This document shows, piece by piece, positions 48,401 to 56,127 of a stretch of DNA of 64,000 nt. Made by a program: the position numbers and the translations under genes. Source of the DNA: Areca catechu (Eukaryota; Streptophyta; Magnoliopsida; Arecales; Arecaceae); the NCBI GenBank assembly GCA_021397845.1, contig CM038044.1, positions 104,840,942 through 104,904,941 on the forward strand, written 5' to 3'. How positions within the stretch are numbered: the stretch's first letter is position 1; every line of letters begins with the position of its first letter. A model generated the notes under the pieces. It saw only the letters and a list, made by a program, of their open reading frames with translations, made no database searches and was not told where the DNA came from.

Positions 48401-51400
48401 CGAAGGGGGCATGCTAGTAGGAGTTCGGGAACCTCTCGAGGACCCCCGTGTCATGCCAGACATCAAGAAGGCTGCCGGAGCAGCTCTGGTAAATGATCTC
48501 ATCGAGGGAGTAGCACTCACCGGAGGGGTCACCATTGGCGGGAGCGCCGAAAGGGACGTACTAGGCAAATAAGCTGTTGGTAGGGGCGACTAGCTCGTGG
48601 CGGGCCGTCTCCTCTCAGATGTTCTCATCTGCTAAGTGGTGGTAGCCATGGTGGACTGGAGAGAAAGGGAGGAGAATGGTTGCAAACAAAGGTGTCAGCA
48701 CCTAGGAGAGCCAGGAGAGCAAACACACACCAGCTGGAAATGGTGCAAGAATCGAGATCTATTGCCTTGTTAGGGTCGGATAGATGGTTACTGTTGAAGC
48801 AAATGAGCCTTGGCATTGAATTGCCTAGACCATGGTTAGGTCTAGCCTGGCTCGATGGTTGAGCAGTGCCAATTTGGGGTTTTGGAGAGGGGCCTCCGGT
48901 AGGCTACTTAGTCTATCAGGAGGTGGTGGTGCCGGAATGTTGGGTGGACACACTTTTAGGTGGTGTTGATGCTTCGCTTGCTACTTTCCAAAAATAGGCG
49001 ATGCAAAGGTATGCCCTTCCTCTATCTGCTGATGCTATTTTCTATCTAGTCACTAGAGAGTGCTGGAGGAGGGGTGCTTACAGGTTGTACATGCAAGAAA
49101 GCCTTGGTCGGAGGTGGCTTTGGCGAGGGCCCTTCGACAATCAAGTCAGTCAACAAGCAACAGGGCAAAAAAGTACAACGGAGAGAGAGATGTAAAAAGG
49201 CATAGAAAAAGCCTACCTTAGAAGCTCACAGGAAACCTCCTTTTATAGTCAGGGGAGGAGGGCATTTCTGGAATGCTGAAACCCTTAGTGGGTTTAATGG
49301 GAAGTGACAAGACTGCAGGCTCTGTCTGAATGTCTGTTTTCCTTTAAATAAAATCTTGTCTCTTTTGCTTGGAACTTTGTCTCTTTTGCATTGCTGATTG
49401 CACTCTTTAATGATGACAACGACTGTGGCCTGAAACAGATCACGCTGCCCTTAATGGAGGGTATTTGGTAGAGATTATGAGAGATGGCCTCCTGACCATA
49501 TCATCATATGCATGGGAATAAGTGTCGGCTATTTGCTTTCTTCGTTGCCTAGAAGTATTTTACTAAGAAATTTCTTTTTGCCTGAGCACAAGGGTCTTGG
49601 GTTGGATCCGATCCCCCTACTGAGGCTGAGGGTCGATTATGGCCAAGAATCTCAGGATGCTATTTTGGTGCGCCCGAGAGCTATTGAAGTTGGATTGTTG
49701 AGGATGGGATGAAGTAAAAATGAACCTTCACTATGGCTGAGGTGAACTAGATTGAGGGTGAACCAGGCTAAAGGTGAACCAAGTTGAGGGTGAACTAGGT
49801 CGAGGGCCCTCCAGGTTGAGGATCAATTAGGCCGAAGATCAGTCAAGCTGAAGATCAACTAGGATGAGGGTCTACCAGGCCGAGAGTTAGTTAGGCTGAG
49901 GAGCAACTAGGTCGAGGGTCCTCCAGGCTAAGGATCAGTCAGGTCGAAGATCAACCAGGCCGAGGGTTAGCCAGGATGAAGATCAACTGGTCCAAGGAGC
50001 AACTAGACTAAGGTTCCTCCAGGCCGAGGATCAGTCAAGCTGAAAATTAACTAGGATGAGGGTCTACTAGGCCAAAGATCAGTCTGGATGAAGATCAACT
50101 GGGCTGAGGAGCAACCAGGCTAAGGGTCAGCCAGGATGAAGATCAAATGAGCCGAGGGTCAACTAGGTCGAGAGGCCTCCAGGCTGAGGATCAATTAGGT
50201 CGATAGTCCAGAGCACTATCTTGACTTGTTCAAAAGGGGCTATCCTCGATGTTGGAGGGGTGAAGGTCCCTTATCAGGACCGAAGGAATTCAATGGCACT
50301 GCTATGCCTTTGGATGCTAGGGATGAACCTCGGATGAGACTGTCTGAAGAGTCATCATGCACAGATGGCATGTAATTGGTATTTTTCGTCTACTGTTCAA
50401 GGGGTAACTTTGCTGATCCTTCCTCTTTGTCATAGATGTTTGGTTGATATTTTATTGAGTAAATGCTTCGCATATAAACCTTCGAATGGTGAAGGTCCTA
50501 ATGCTGAGGGTCGGTGATGCTGGGGGAGGCCTGAATTCAGTCTTGGTTCGTCTGAAAGACGGTCGGTGACTGCTTGTTACTTCATCCTTCCTGGAAATTC
50601 TCGGGATATTGAGGGTGGGGGGTCAACCCCCACATCACTACACTTGTTCTTTACATATTTGCATTTTGTTGTTCAGTAAATAATAATCATGATTTTATAT
50701 ATAAAGAGAGCGTGTAATAGCATATGATATCTAGTTTTATGCCTGATTGGTCCAGTTACTAGAGCTGAGCTATGCCTTACAAACAATTTCACCTATTTGC
50801 CCACCATGACTAATTGAATTTATTTCCTGTCTAAAGTCTACCTAACTAATATGCATTCATACCAGAATCAAACGTTCTACCATTAGAACCCTAGATAAAC
50901 ATCCAAGTTAACAAATGACGGTTGATGATAGTGAAGTTAATATTTTGCTCTTAGGTTGTAATTAGCAGCTGTAATGGCTTATAATCCAAACTTCAACTAC
51001 TCTACAGCATGGTATCCAAAGTATTTAACCATTACTATAGATGCCATCATCAGTCACTGGTTGGTACAGTAGATTTTGTGGTATGTACCATTCAGCATAG
51101 GATAATGGCCAGCATGGATTTAAGCAGAAACTGAGAGGTGTAAAACCACTCAGCACTGACAGATTCCAAGCAGTACAAAAGTTGACCTAGGTTCCATTTG
51201 GGGCAGCTTGAGCTGGTTTGCCCATGAATTGGGTCATGAGGTGGTTCTGGGTAAGATTTCTGGCAGGTACTGGCCAATATGCTGGTATTTGAATCCATGC
51301 TGATATCAGACAACATTTCTGAGAGATTTAAAGGTCGTAGAATGAAGATCTAGATTTATAAAATGATGGAATCCCTGTAGGTAATTTTTGCATGTCATAA

Positions 51401-54400
51401 ATTTACTCATTGCTTTCCAAAAGGCCTTCATTGTGATATAAAAACATAATAGGATGGACTTGAAGCAAATTGATGAATGGATCAACATAGTTGTCAACTG
51501 CCAAGATGACTTTAGGTGATGGACCTGGACTATAACCGGTCTGAGGAAACTAACATTGTATAGAAATCACCTGGTCGTTCTTTGAATCATATTTTTTGTG
51601 TTACACAGCCAGTATCATAAAATTAACATCATATGACATCTCAAATCATATTCAGCAAATGAGGTGTCTAGTTTGCTAAATTCTTTGGTTTTCTAAGTTT
51701 GGATATCTAATCTGGGTTTATACCTTTTTGGAATAATTATCTAGCACTTCAACTTATATTGTTTTATTGTCTTTTAATGCAATAGAATTGTTTTTTATGT
51801 CTCCAAGCTAATGCAAAATGAGATACATCAGTTTGGACCTGAAGGAAAACCATATGGTATTTAACCAATCAGGTGATACAATTTGCTAAGTTCTCATCTG
51901 CCTGGTAATTGCTTAGAAATCCAGGCAATCTTCTAGGCGGGGTTGTGTTTTAGACTATCCAGAGACTTGTTAGTCTCTCATATGCCAACTTGTGTAGAAA
52001 TAATGCCTCACGAATGAGGCTGACCTAGAATTTGGAATAAATAATTAATTACAATTCTAATCAGCAAAATTTGATGGTGATTACCTTTTGTTTATATTAA
52101 AAGAGAATCATATTTTCATTATTCTAAAGTCATTTGGAAGAATTTGCCACCTGTATGAGAAAAATATGGAAAAGAATTGTTTCAGTGATTATGTCAAGCT
52201 TGGGTCTAAACTTCACTCATGCAGTTTTGGTAAAACCCATTATTTTCTGTAAAATATCTGGGCATATGGTCTGAAGTACTTTAATTACTTAACAGAAACC
52301 TATTCATGTGTTCAATAAACTGATATTTCAAAATTTGAATATCTGATAGTGCTTGTTAACTAACGTTACTAGAAGCTCACTGTTCAATGATTATTAGTTA
52401 TGATGCCTGAGATTTAGTCATGTGTCAATGGGCATGTTGACAAAATCAAATTGATCAAGAATAAGTTTACCCTTGTAGTAAGTAAACTCTTAAAAGTGGC
52501 TTTAACAAGTTATTCCCATGAGTCATCACAAAAAGCCTTATCCTTATGATTGCAGGTTTCACCATGGAATAAATTGTTACATGTCAAGCAAAAACAATAG
52601 TTGATTATAGAAGTTATGGTCTTTAAACACTATCCTTCAACTTGAATCTAACTTTCTCGATCTATTATCAAATAATTAATGTAAAATAAAAGAAAATCAG
52701 ACATTTCCTTATTGGTTCGCTTTCCTTTTTATTGTTTACTGAATTGATTTTACTGAGCTGTTTGTGTTTTCTCTGTTTCACTCTTTGTGGATTATCTGTT
52801 ATCTTCTTCTAATAATGGTTTTATTGTCAAGTGCAAAAGTGCTCACTTCTGTTTAGGTTCCAGATATTGCGTTTGTAGACCGAGCAGACATCAAGGCATA
52901 CATTGGCCCGCCTACTGTTCAAGCAAGATACGAGATACTGAGATCCTGCTTGCAAGAACTTATACGTGCTGGAATACTTGTGTATCCTGAGGTACATCTT
53001 CACTGTAGTGCGAAGCTCAATGCTCATGGAACATGATCTTTTCTGCACCATTAATTTACTGAATTCCCTGCAAATGATTTTTGTGAGACATTGTCAATTT
53101 GTAGTAGAATTTTCGAAGTGCCTGGCTAACTCTTGAGATTTTTGCGAGTCTGTGATTGAAATTGCTGGATTTGGACCAGAGTCTGGGCAGGAAGTATCTT
53201 CGGCACATTACTAGGCTGTGCAAAGCTCAGAGTTGGTCCAGTCAGAGTTTCTCTGCAACACAAGCCTGGACCTGGTCCAAACTTGTCACGGGACATCATT
53301 ACCCAGACTATCCCCAAAAGCCTGTTTCCTGTGCCCCGGCGTGGAATATTTCAAGTAGGGTCTTTATGCCAAGCAAGTTGTTCCCCTTACACCTTATTGG
53401 TGGTTTCAAGAGGCTTTGTAGGGAACAACCGTGGTTCTAAATTTGAATCACTGTAGATAATGCAGTCAGGGTGGCTGCATATGTGACCACATATGTGACT
53501 CATTAATGCAATCCCTGTATGTGTCTGGATTGTACAGCGTGTCAACAAATGTCTGCGTTGGCCAAGGCAGCACATATATGTGGCCTTGACACGTAAATCA
53601 TGATGGTGACAAGTCATAACCTGATAATTTCCCATAGGTACTCTAGCATATACGAGCCATCCTCATACTGCAACAATTCCTTAGAATATTGATTTTTGTA
53701 ATGGTCAATAAATTATTTTGCGGCAGTGTCATACATCCATAACCACTGTTATTGTTTTAAGAGACGATTATTTAGCTAAAAAAAATCAAAAAACTCATTA
53801 TGCCATTTGACCCTTATTTACATTCTAATGTAATCAAAGTGCCCTTAACCATGACAGCTATTATGTGGTTCAACCTTTAATCAATGCTCCTTAAAGGAGC
53901 ATGCATGTAACTACAGGAACAAACATACATGTACAGAACATGAAATCCCTTCATAGATCCTTTATAGAAACTGATACAATCTCTCTCACACAAACACATA
54001 CATATGCACACAAAAGCAGGCATCTAAACACCCATTTCTTGCTTCTCCAGGGTCATGATCATTTCTCATTTCCAAACTATTCAGCCTTAAAAGAGAGACT
54101 CTACACCTCTGAGATCGGGGAACTTGAGGAGCCATTTCATCTCTCCAGACTTTTGCTTGAAGCTGCAGAAGCAAGCCAGGTTGGTGACTGATCTTTTGGC
54201 ATGGATTTGGCAACAAGACTTGATATAATATAGATGCTGACCTACTCCAACCATCATGATTTTGTAAACTCTTTTTCAGGGATTAAGTGGTAGATCATTG
54301 AGAAAGCTTCCTTTCTTAGCACATGCAGCTCTTACAAATCCCTCCAATTGTGAACCAAGCAAGTACTTGTACACATTAACAGAGACTGCCCGAAGAGAGC

Positions 54401-54420
54401 TCTCTGAGTTGCATGCTTAA
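18481..54420 (+). CDS. PCH2: PCH2/TRIP13 AAA+ ATPase, C-terminal eight exons (5' end outside window)
   Basis: PCH2 (TRIP13; rice CRC1) is a hexameric AAA+ ATPase that remodels HORMA proteins on meiotic chromosome axes, controlling crossover and synapsis. Eight exons with GT/AG borders and matching phases (18,481-18,570; 18,667-18,742; 22,078-22,147; 25,571-25,641; 25,788-25,878; 52,864-52,991; 54,051-54,179; 54,280-54,420) join into 264 residues and a TAA stop without a frame break. Walker A (GPPGTGKT), Walker B (LIDEVES), sensor 1 (LTTSN) and sensor 2 (GLSGRSLRK) are all intact. The N-terminal HORMA-binding part and the start codon are missing, because the first visible exon opens within an arginine codon after an acceptor site. 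The introns measure 96, 3,335, 3,423, 146, 26,985, 1,059 and 100 bp. Identity is firm; expression is unknown. Confidence 0.93.
18667..18742 (+). CDS. PCH2: PCH2 exon (VEVNAHSLFSKWFSES)
   Basis: Acceptor tcctag and donor gtatgc. It encodes the strand and pore-loop region ending SESGKL, and the phase matches the previous exon across a 96-bp intron. Confidence 0.93.
19136..19483. mobile_element. hAT-type MITE, GGTACGGTACC family, copy 2
   Basis: 348 bp, beginning CAAGGAATACTGAACC and ending ..GAGAACTATG. It is flanked by a perfect 8-bp duplication gtttatac (19,128-19,135 and 19,484-19,491). It has the same palindrome-rich body as copy 1 and lies inside a PCH2 intron. Confidence 0.85.
19800..20267. 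repeat. 234-bp near-perfect tandem duplication
   Basis: Copies at 19,800-20,033 and 20,034-20,267 both begin gaagtttaaaatgggatgag and are essentially identical by eye. The minus-strand 60-75-codon frames inside are not recognisable proteins. Confidence 0.9.
20671..20938. repeat. 134-bp near-perfect tandem duplication
   Basis: Copies at 20,671-20,804 and 20,805-20,938 begin aatgtaaaagtgtaat and differ at only about one position. Confidence 0.9.
20939..22077. other. PCH2 intron remainder
   Basis: AT-rich with nothing recognisable beyond the branch and acceptor region. Confidence 0.5.
22078..22147 (+). CDS. PCH2: PCH2 exon leading into Walker B
   Basis: Acceptor tttcag and donor gtgaga. It encodes VAKLFQKIQEM through VFVLI and ends with the first base of the Walker B aspartate codon. 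Confidence 0.93.
22148..24430. other. PCH2 intron sequence
   Basis: No gene is visible. 23,540-23,720 is a Leu/Ser-codon-like low-complexity stretch (ctgctg/ctactg). 23,790-23,890 has a few ggtacgagactgtacc-type words and may be a worn-out copy of the hAT MITE family. Confidence 0.4.
24431..24485. repeat. Palindromic microsatellite (TC)n(TA)n(GA)n
   Basis: Runs of TC, then TATATATATATATA, then GA make a near-perfect self-complementary hairpin of about 50 bp. Confidence 0.9.
24486..25570. other. PCH2 intron sequence with purine-rich block
   Basis: 25,140-25,250 is a GA-rich block and 25,320-25,400 holds T-rich runs. No coding or element structure is seen. Confidence 0.4.
25571..25641 (+). 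CDS. PCH2: PCH2 exon completing Walker B
   Basis: Acceptor cttgcag and donor gtagca. It completes DEVESLAAARQAAL and runs to DSIR. Confidence 0.93.
25788..25878 (+). CDS. PCH2: PCH2 exon with sensor 1
   Basis: Acceptor cttgcag and donor gtatgc. It encodes VVNALLTQMDRLKSW through IILTTSNITAAI and ends one base into an Asp codon. The 27-kb intron follows. Confidence 0.93.
26321..27692 (+). repeat. Part of Y-element LTR, inverted
   Basis: Matches the reverse complement of 38,452-39,750, including its end (..gatcgtcag..CTCA against ..CTTCA). It is joined directly to the target duplication tgatc. Open frames inside (e.g. 26,757-26,963) reappear in the opposite arm and are LTR sequence, not genes. 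Confidence 0.85.
27693..28476 (+). repeat. Remaining half of X 3' LTR, inverted
   Basis: Matches the reverse complement of 49,027-49,830 of the X 5' LTR: the ggatcctcaacc-type minisatellite, then a TATA region (ctataaaag near 28,257) and the end GCATCAACA. Its other half is at 40,905-41,586. Confidence 0.85.
28718..29930 (-). repeat. Truncated 3' LTR of copia element Y, with MITE inside
   Basis: Collinear with 39,150-40,050 of the Y 5' LTR and in the same orientation, interrupted by the hAT MITE at 29,395. The LTR-start portion (about 850 bp) is deleted where it meets the RNase H remnant. Confidence 0.8.
29395..29721. mobile_element. hAT-type MITE, GGTACGGTACC family, copy 3
   Basis: 327 bp, CAAGGATCGCTGAACC..GTGAACCCTG, flanked by a perfect 8-bp duplication atgtaact (29,387-29,394 and 29,722-29,729). 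The other Y LTR has the unoccupied site with a single atgtaact at 39,842-39,849, proving the exact insertion. Confidence 0.93.
29931..30940 (-). pseudogene. Y-element copia reverse transcriptase/RNase H remnant
   Basis: Minus-strand translation follows copia RT order through many stops: YNEVMLDIDSKK, a VWT.IDPP segment, a YKARLKLK segment, SNIRF/IKSF-like and VYK-like words, a worn YVDD region and YLGL.DRPRRMLYLS, then the start of RNase H (MYAMLSTRSDI). It lies between the Y gag remnant and the Y 3' LTR, as expected for Ty1/copia. It is dead. Confidence 0.75.
31196..31607. mobile_element. hAT-type MITE, GGTACGGTACC family, copy 4, with internal hairpin
   Basis: 412 bp, CAAGGAATACTGAATC..GAGATCCTTG, with flanking octamers ctaaaaat and ctaacaac (6 of 8). 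Inside, aaggagtttctt..aattttatgggcctcg is repeated in reverse complement about 60 bp on, around a GGTACGGTACC core, giving a hairpin of roughly 110 bp not seen in the other copies. It sits in the integrase region of Y. Confidence 0.8.
31608..32900 (-). pseudogene. Y-element integrase and gag remnant
   Basis: The minus-strand frame at 32,393-32,602 reads SSNWKKRPVKKQE, then CFHFKDQ and VPGILEK. This matches the basic linker and zinc knuckle of copia gag (CFHCGK..GHWKRNCPKYLE) with the second cysteine lost. The integrase part below 32,390 is too decayed to place residues. Confidence 0.6.
32901..33790. other. Y interior, unassigned
   Basis: Stop-rich sequence of Y upstream of gag. Nothing specific was recognised. 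Confidence 0.4.
33790..34000. repeat. 30-bp tandem repeat
   Basis: About six copies of acatctcatgtctaattggt..tagatccg follow each other at roughly 30-bp spacing, with no unique spacers. Confidence 0.8.
34033..34519. repeat. 244-bp tandem duplication
   Basis: Copies at 34,033 and 34,277 begin catatcatgtctaa and stay closely similar through cagcttaatcggttcagactt. Confidence 0.9.
34936..36298 (-). repeat. Element Z 3' LTR
   Basis: Contains a minisatellite of about 35 bp (ggttttncgggctcaccaac..) at 35,210-35,500 and clustered gagtcgacactt words at 35,890-36,170. Confidence 0.9.
36628..37935 (-). repeat. Element Z 5' LTR
   Basis: Matches 34,936-36,298 but has one fewer ggttttncgggctcaccaac unit and fewer spacer bases, which explains most of the length difference. 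Confidence 0.9.
37941..38451 (-). repeat. Y leader with clustered cagatct motifs and primer site
   Basis: From 38,150 to 38,430, variants of aaatttcagatct occur more than ten times. The minus-strand primer site tggtatcagagcc ends at 38,449, two bases from the LTR. Similar aatttcagatc words lie on the far side of Z (34,760-34,800), confirming that Z split this leader. Confidence 0.75.
38452..40904 (-). repeat. 5' LTR of copia element Y (2.45 kb)
   Basis: On the minus strand it starts TGTTAAATATATGCCCTAG and ends ..GTTCCTTCA, followed by two bases and the Met primer site. The outer flank gatca (40,905-40,909) matches tgatc at 27,693. Related to the solo LTR at 12,772. An internal duplication of about 50 bp (gttccaaatttgtaactctt) lies at 39,738-39,835. 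Confidence 0.9.
40905..41586 (-). repeat. First half of X 3' LTR
   Basis: Matches 49,830-50,637 of the X 5' LTR, including the terminal tgatgtgggggttgacc on the minus strand and the ggatgaagatcaact minisatellite. Element Y interrupts it. The purine-rich gtagagggtaaa (minus strand) just inside 41,587 is its polypurine tract. Confidence 0.88.
42035..42432. repeat. 68-bp tandem array, six copies
   Basis: Units start at 42,035, 42,103, 42,171, 42,239, 42,307 and 42,373, each resembling tggttagctcgacgtgcgga followed by a ggtcttggtggttagccctc core. Confidence 0.9.
43990..44075 (+). pseudogene. Possible second, worn CYP78A fragment
   Basis: A + frame reads PKHFMVAEGG and then ADVDTP in a shifted frame, like the EHFMVANGGADVD stretch at 47,110. 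It is too short and too damaged for a firm call. Confidence 0.4.
44075..44445 (-). pseudogene. Captured phenylalanine ammonia-lyase (PAL) fragment
   Basis: PAL deaminates phenylalanine at the start of phenylpropanoid synthesis. In shifting minus frames this stretch reads LSLDYDFKG, TNHV then a stop, SAEQHGKDANSLGLIS, RK..KAVEILKLISSTYLV, CQPIDLKHLEEN, KTTVGQAAKRVLTMG and NGELHPSRFCED. This is the correct order of the C-terminal third of plant PAL, about 120 of some 710 residues. The active-site (MIO) region is absent and stops and frameshifts interrupt it. It is cargo within element X. Confidence 0.88.
44678..45025. mobile_element. hAT-type MITE, GGTACGGTACC family, copy 5
   Basis: 348 bp, CAAGGTTTTTCGAACC..CAGCGATCCTTG, with a worn duplication gatctgac/gtttaaac (4 of 8). 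It is inserted at the edge of the captured MSL fragment. Confidence 0.75.
45045..45540 (-). pseudogene. Captured MSL10-like mechanosensitive channel fragment
   Basis: Plant MSL9/MSL10 proteins are plasma-membrane mechanosensitive anion channels related to bacterial MscS. Minus-strand frames read LMKTLLIKVLA, TYFDHIQETLFNQHIIKTLS, a SEDQMMTEVQKL stretch and, after a worn linker, FTID, stop, LHKLSQKNVSTWKTKRLM and RHRMLTTFNEH. This is the order of the MSL cytoplasmic loop. The pore-forming MscS domain is missing, with the MITE at 45,025 following directly. Frameshifts and a stop make it non-coding. It is cargo of element X. Confidence 0.75.
46775..47300 (+). pseudogene. Captured CYP78A-type cytochrome P450 fragment
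   Basis: CYP78A enzymes are plant-specific P450s affecting organ and seed growth. In order the + strand reads IIREHKKAGAGKQDNADFVDVL, a WEVIFYGT segment (normally WEMIFRGTDT), LSIDDVQF..IVPTGTTAM, PEHFMVANGGADVD and the haem-binding signature LAPFGTGRRVCP (the residue after CP is R, not G), then HYEWS in a shifted frame. The I-helix to C-terminus order is right but pieces are missing and frames shift. It lies antisense to element X, as captured cargo. Confidence 0.85.
49027..50637 (-). repeat. 5' LTR of element X (1.6 kb)
   Basis: On the minus strand it starts TGATGTGGGGGTTGACC and ends GCATCAGCA. The outer flank ctaca (50,638-50,642) pairs with tgtag at 28,477 across the inversion. A minisatellite of ggatgaagatcaactagg-type units fills 49,735-50,205. 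Confidence 0.88.
49241..49250 (-). promoter_or_regulatory. X LTR TATA box
   Basis: The minus strand reads GACTATAAAA in the U3-like part of the LTR. The equivalent inverted copy is near 28,257. Confidence 0.45.
50643..52863. other. Right part of the 27-kb PCH2 intron
   Basis: Ordinary AT-rich intron. 51,000-51,290 has scattered ggtacag/ggtatg words and may be a very old MITE copy. Nothing else is recognised up to the acceptor at 52,863. Confidence 0.4.
52864..52991 (+). CDS. PCH2: PCH2 exon after the 27-kb intron
   Basis: Acceptor gttccag and donor gtacat. It encodes (D)IAFVDRADIKAYIGPP and the helix to VYPE. The Asp codon split by the giant intron is restored in phase. Confidence 0.92.
52992..54050. 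other. PCH2 intron (1,059 bp)
   Basis: No gene. 53,160-53,350 carries short inverted words (ggaccag..tggtcc) that could be a small repeat. Confidence 0.4.
54051..54179 (+). CDS. PCH2: PCH2 lid-domain exon
   Basis: Acceptor cttctccag and donor gttggt. 43 whole codons ending RLLLEAAEASQ. This is the variable loop before sensor 2. Confidence 0.9.
54280..54420 (+). CDS. PCH2: PCH2 terminal exon with sensor 2
   Basis: Acceptor tttttcag. It encodes GLSGRSLRKLPFLAHAAL to the C-terminus ELHA and stop TAA at 54,418-54,420. No strong AATAAA signal was spotted downstream. Confidence 0.93.
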   Translation, partial: GLSGRSLRKLPFLAHAALTNPSNCEPSKYLYTLTETARRELSELHA

Positions 54421-54719
54421 ACCTTCAAAATTGGGAGTACTTGTAAAGCGTTAGTACCTAGCCTCAGTTCCATCTGCCGTCTCAATTATAATTAGCAGTT
54501 TTGTGATAATCCTCATCTCCTTGCCTATAACAGGAATTACAGGTTTCAGTACTTTACTGCTCCAAGTATTTGGTTGCAGGTCATAGCAATTAAAGTACAA
54601 AACAAAATTTTCATGGTGTTGATTTAGAGGAGATGCTAAATGGTTGAATTAATAGGGAGGTAAATTGTATATAGAGTTAAACCATTTTAAAGATTTCATG
54701 TTCATCATTTCTTGTATAA
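54421..54719 (+). other. PCH2 3' flank and likely 3' UTR
   Basis: Follows the stop codon. AT-rich, no obvious polyadenylation signal. Confidence 0.45.
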
Positions 54720-54975
54720 TATAAGCTAAAGCTTAGGTGACATGCATTGAAATGGATCGCCTAACCTTTTAGATAATAGTATTTTTCCCTTTAAACAAGA
54801 GGTCGGAGGTTTGATGCCAGGTAGCCATGGTTTAACCCTTCAACTCTGATTAATTTTAAGATTCTAACAGCAATGACTACATCTACTTGAGGACCTAAGT
54901 TTTGGCTCAGGTGCAATAGAATGAGGTTTGGGATTAGAACCATTCTAAAAATTTAAAAAAAAAAAAAAAATCTTT
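54720..54975 (+). mobile_element. SINE-like element
   Basis: A roughly 230-bp body containing ggaggtttgatgccagg, similar to a tRNA B box (GGTTCGANNCC), ends in a 16-base A run. The A box is unclear and no target duplication was found. Confidence 0.4.
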
Positions 54976-55731
54976 GCAGTGTTCATATTGTGGATGAATG
55001 CTTGTTTGTTTTTCTTCTATCGTGGTTAATGCAATCGGATGACAAAGATCTCAGTATGTGTTATTTCTCATCAACCTTAAAAGAACCCTCTTGTTGTACC
55101 CTAATATCTAAAAACCCCAAGATATAACATCCATTTAGTTTGCACCTGCACACGAGGTTAATTGTCTCTTGCTTAGTCTTTGCAGGAAAATACACCTGGT
55201 GGATGCCAAGGGCTAATCCATCATGTATCCTTCATAGGTTTGAGCCAATTTTTGCGTTCATCATGATCGAAGAAGTGCGATCTCTGGTTTGAGCAATGGC
55301 ATAGAGCACCTTGGTGGTCCAAAATTTTCAACATGTAACACAATCTATGTTGTAGCCTTTTTTTTTTTTTTTTTTTTTGATAAAACGAAAAGGAGAGGGG
55401 GGGGATAAATTTTCAACATGTTGTAGCCAATAGTATCAAATAAAGCACCTGAATATCCATATATACGATCCTTAAACAAGGAATTTAATTATTCGGAGTA
55501 CATCTCTGATTTACATAAGTAACAACTGTAAAGAGAGGAGAAGAAATCCGGTCCTTAATCATGCCAAACGTTGCAAATACATACATAACGTGATATCCAT
55601 TCCATGCCTCTCCAAGTCTTTCTAAACTACATGTGAACCCAACGCAGAGGGGAAAAACATAAACCACAATCCAGCGAGGCCAAAAAAGAAAAAGAAAAAC
55701 CTCTTCAATACACCAAGGTTGAGAGATAACC
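54976..55731. other. Intergenic sequence between PCH2 and the RING gene
   Basis: Convergent gene ends. It contains a T20 run at 55,360-55,379 and otherwise nothing recognised. Confidence 0.4.
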
Positions 55732-56127
55732 TTAAAGCATAGATCTACAGAGTGGGCAGCTGGAGTGCAAGTGACCCAACCATCTATCCAAACACGTCCT
55801 ATGGAAGTAGTGCCTGCAAGCCAACACCTCGCTCACTTCTTCCTCCCCTTCAAACCCATGGAGACACACACAGCAATCCCCAACTCCACCATCCTTCTGC
55901 CTCAAAAACTTAAACCTGGTCACATGAACCCCAACCCCTGCCCTGCTCACCATCCTTGGCTCCACTGTCTCCTCCTCTTGCCCATCATCACCCTCATCAA
56001 ATCCCATCACCTTAAATATTGCCCATCTCACCCCACCCATCAGCAGTACCATTGGAAGCAAAGCATTAGCCAACAGAGCAAAAGGGAGACCAGCCTCTCC
56101 TGGGCTTGGCATGCTATAAAGCCCCAT
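55732..56127 (-). CDS. RING-H2 E3 ubiquitin ligase, XERICO/RHA2-like
   Basis: An intronless gene of 131 residues. RING-H2 proteins of this class recruit an E2 and ubiquitinate target proteins; relatives affect ABA and stress responses. Residues 11-33 form a hydrophobic, probably membrane-anchoring segment (FALLANALLPMVLLM). 41-60 is acidic. 85-127 is a complete RING-H2 finger: Cys85/Cys88, Cys104, His106, His109, Cys112, Cys124 and Cys127 with canonical spacing. The MGL..P start and small size resemble XERICO/RHA2. The minus-strand ATG at 56,127 follows a GA-rich leader (56,132-56,158). It is convergent with PCH2. The subfamily is inferred; the RING call is firm. The long + frame opposite is a shadow. 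Confidence 0.88.
   Translation of the reverse strand: MGLYSMPSPGEAGLPFALLANALLPMVLLMGGVRWAIFKVMGFDEGDDGQEEETVEPRMVSRAGVGVHVTRFKFLRQKDGGVGDCCVCLHGFEGEEEVSEVLACRHYFHRTCLDRWLGHLHSSCPLCRSML

Larger units (their letters stand above)
41587..49026 (-). mobile_element. Interior of element X: non-autonomous LTR element with captured host genes
   Basis: About 7.4 kb between the X LTRs, GC-richer than its surroundings, with no recognisable gag, protease, integrase or RT. It contains a 68-bp tandem array, fragments of PAL, an MSL10-like channel and a CYP78A P450, one hAT MITE, and long stretches without similarity (42,440-43,950; 45,550-46,770; 47,400-49,026). The many medium-length frames on both strands reflect GC content. 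The structure is that of a large retrotransposon derivative that picked up host sequence. Confidence 0.7.
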
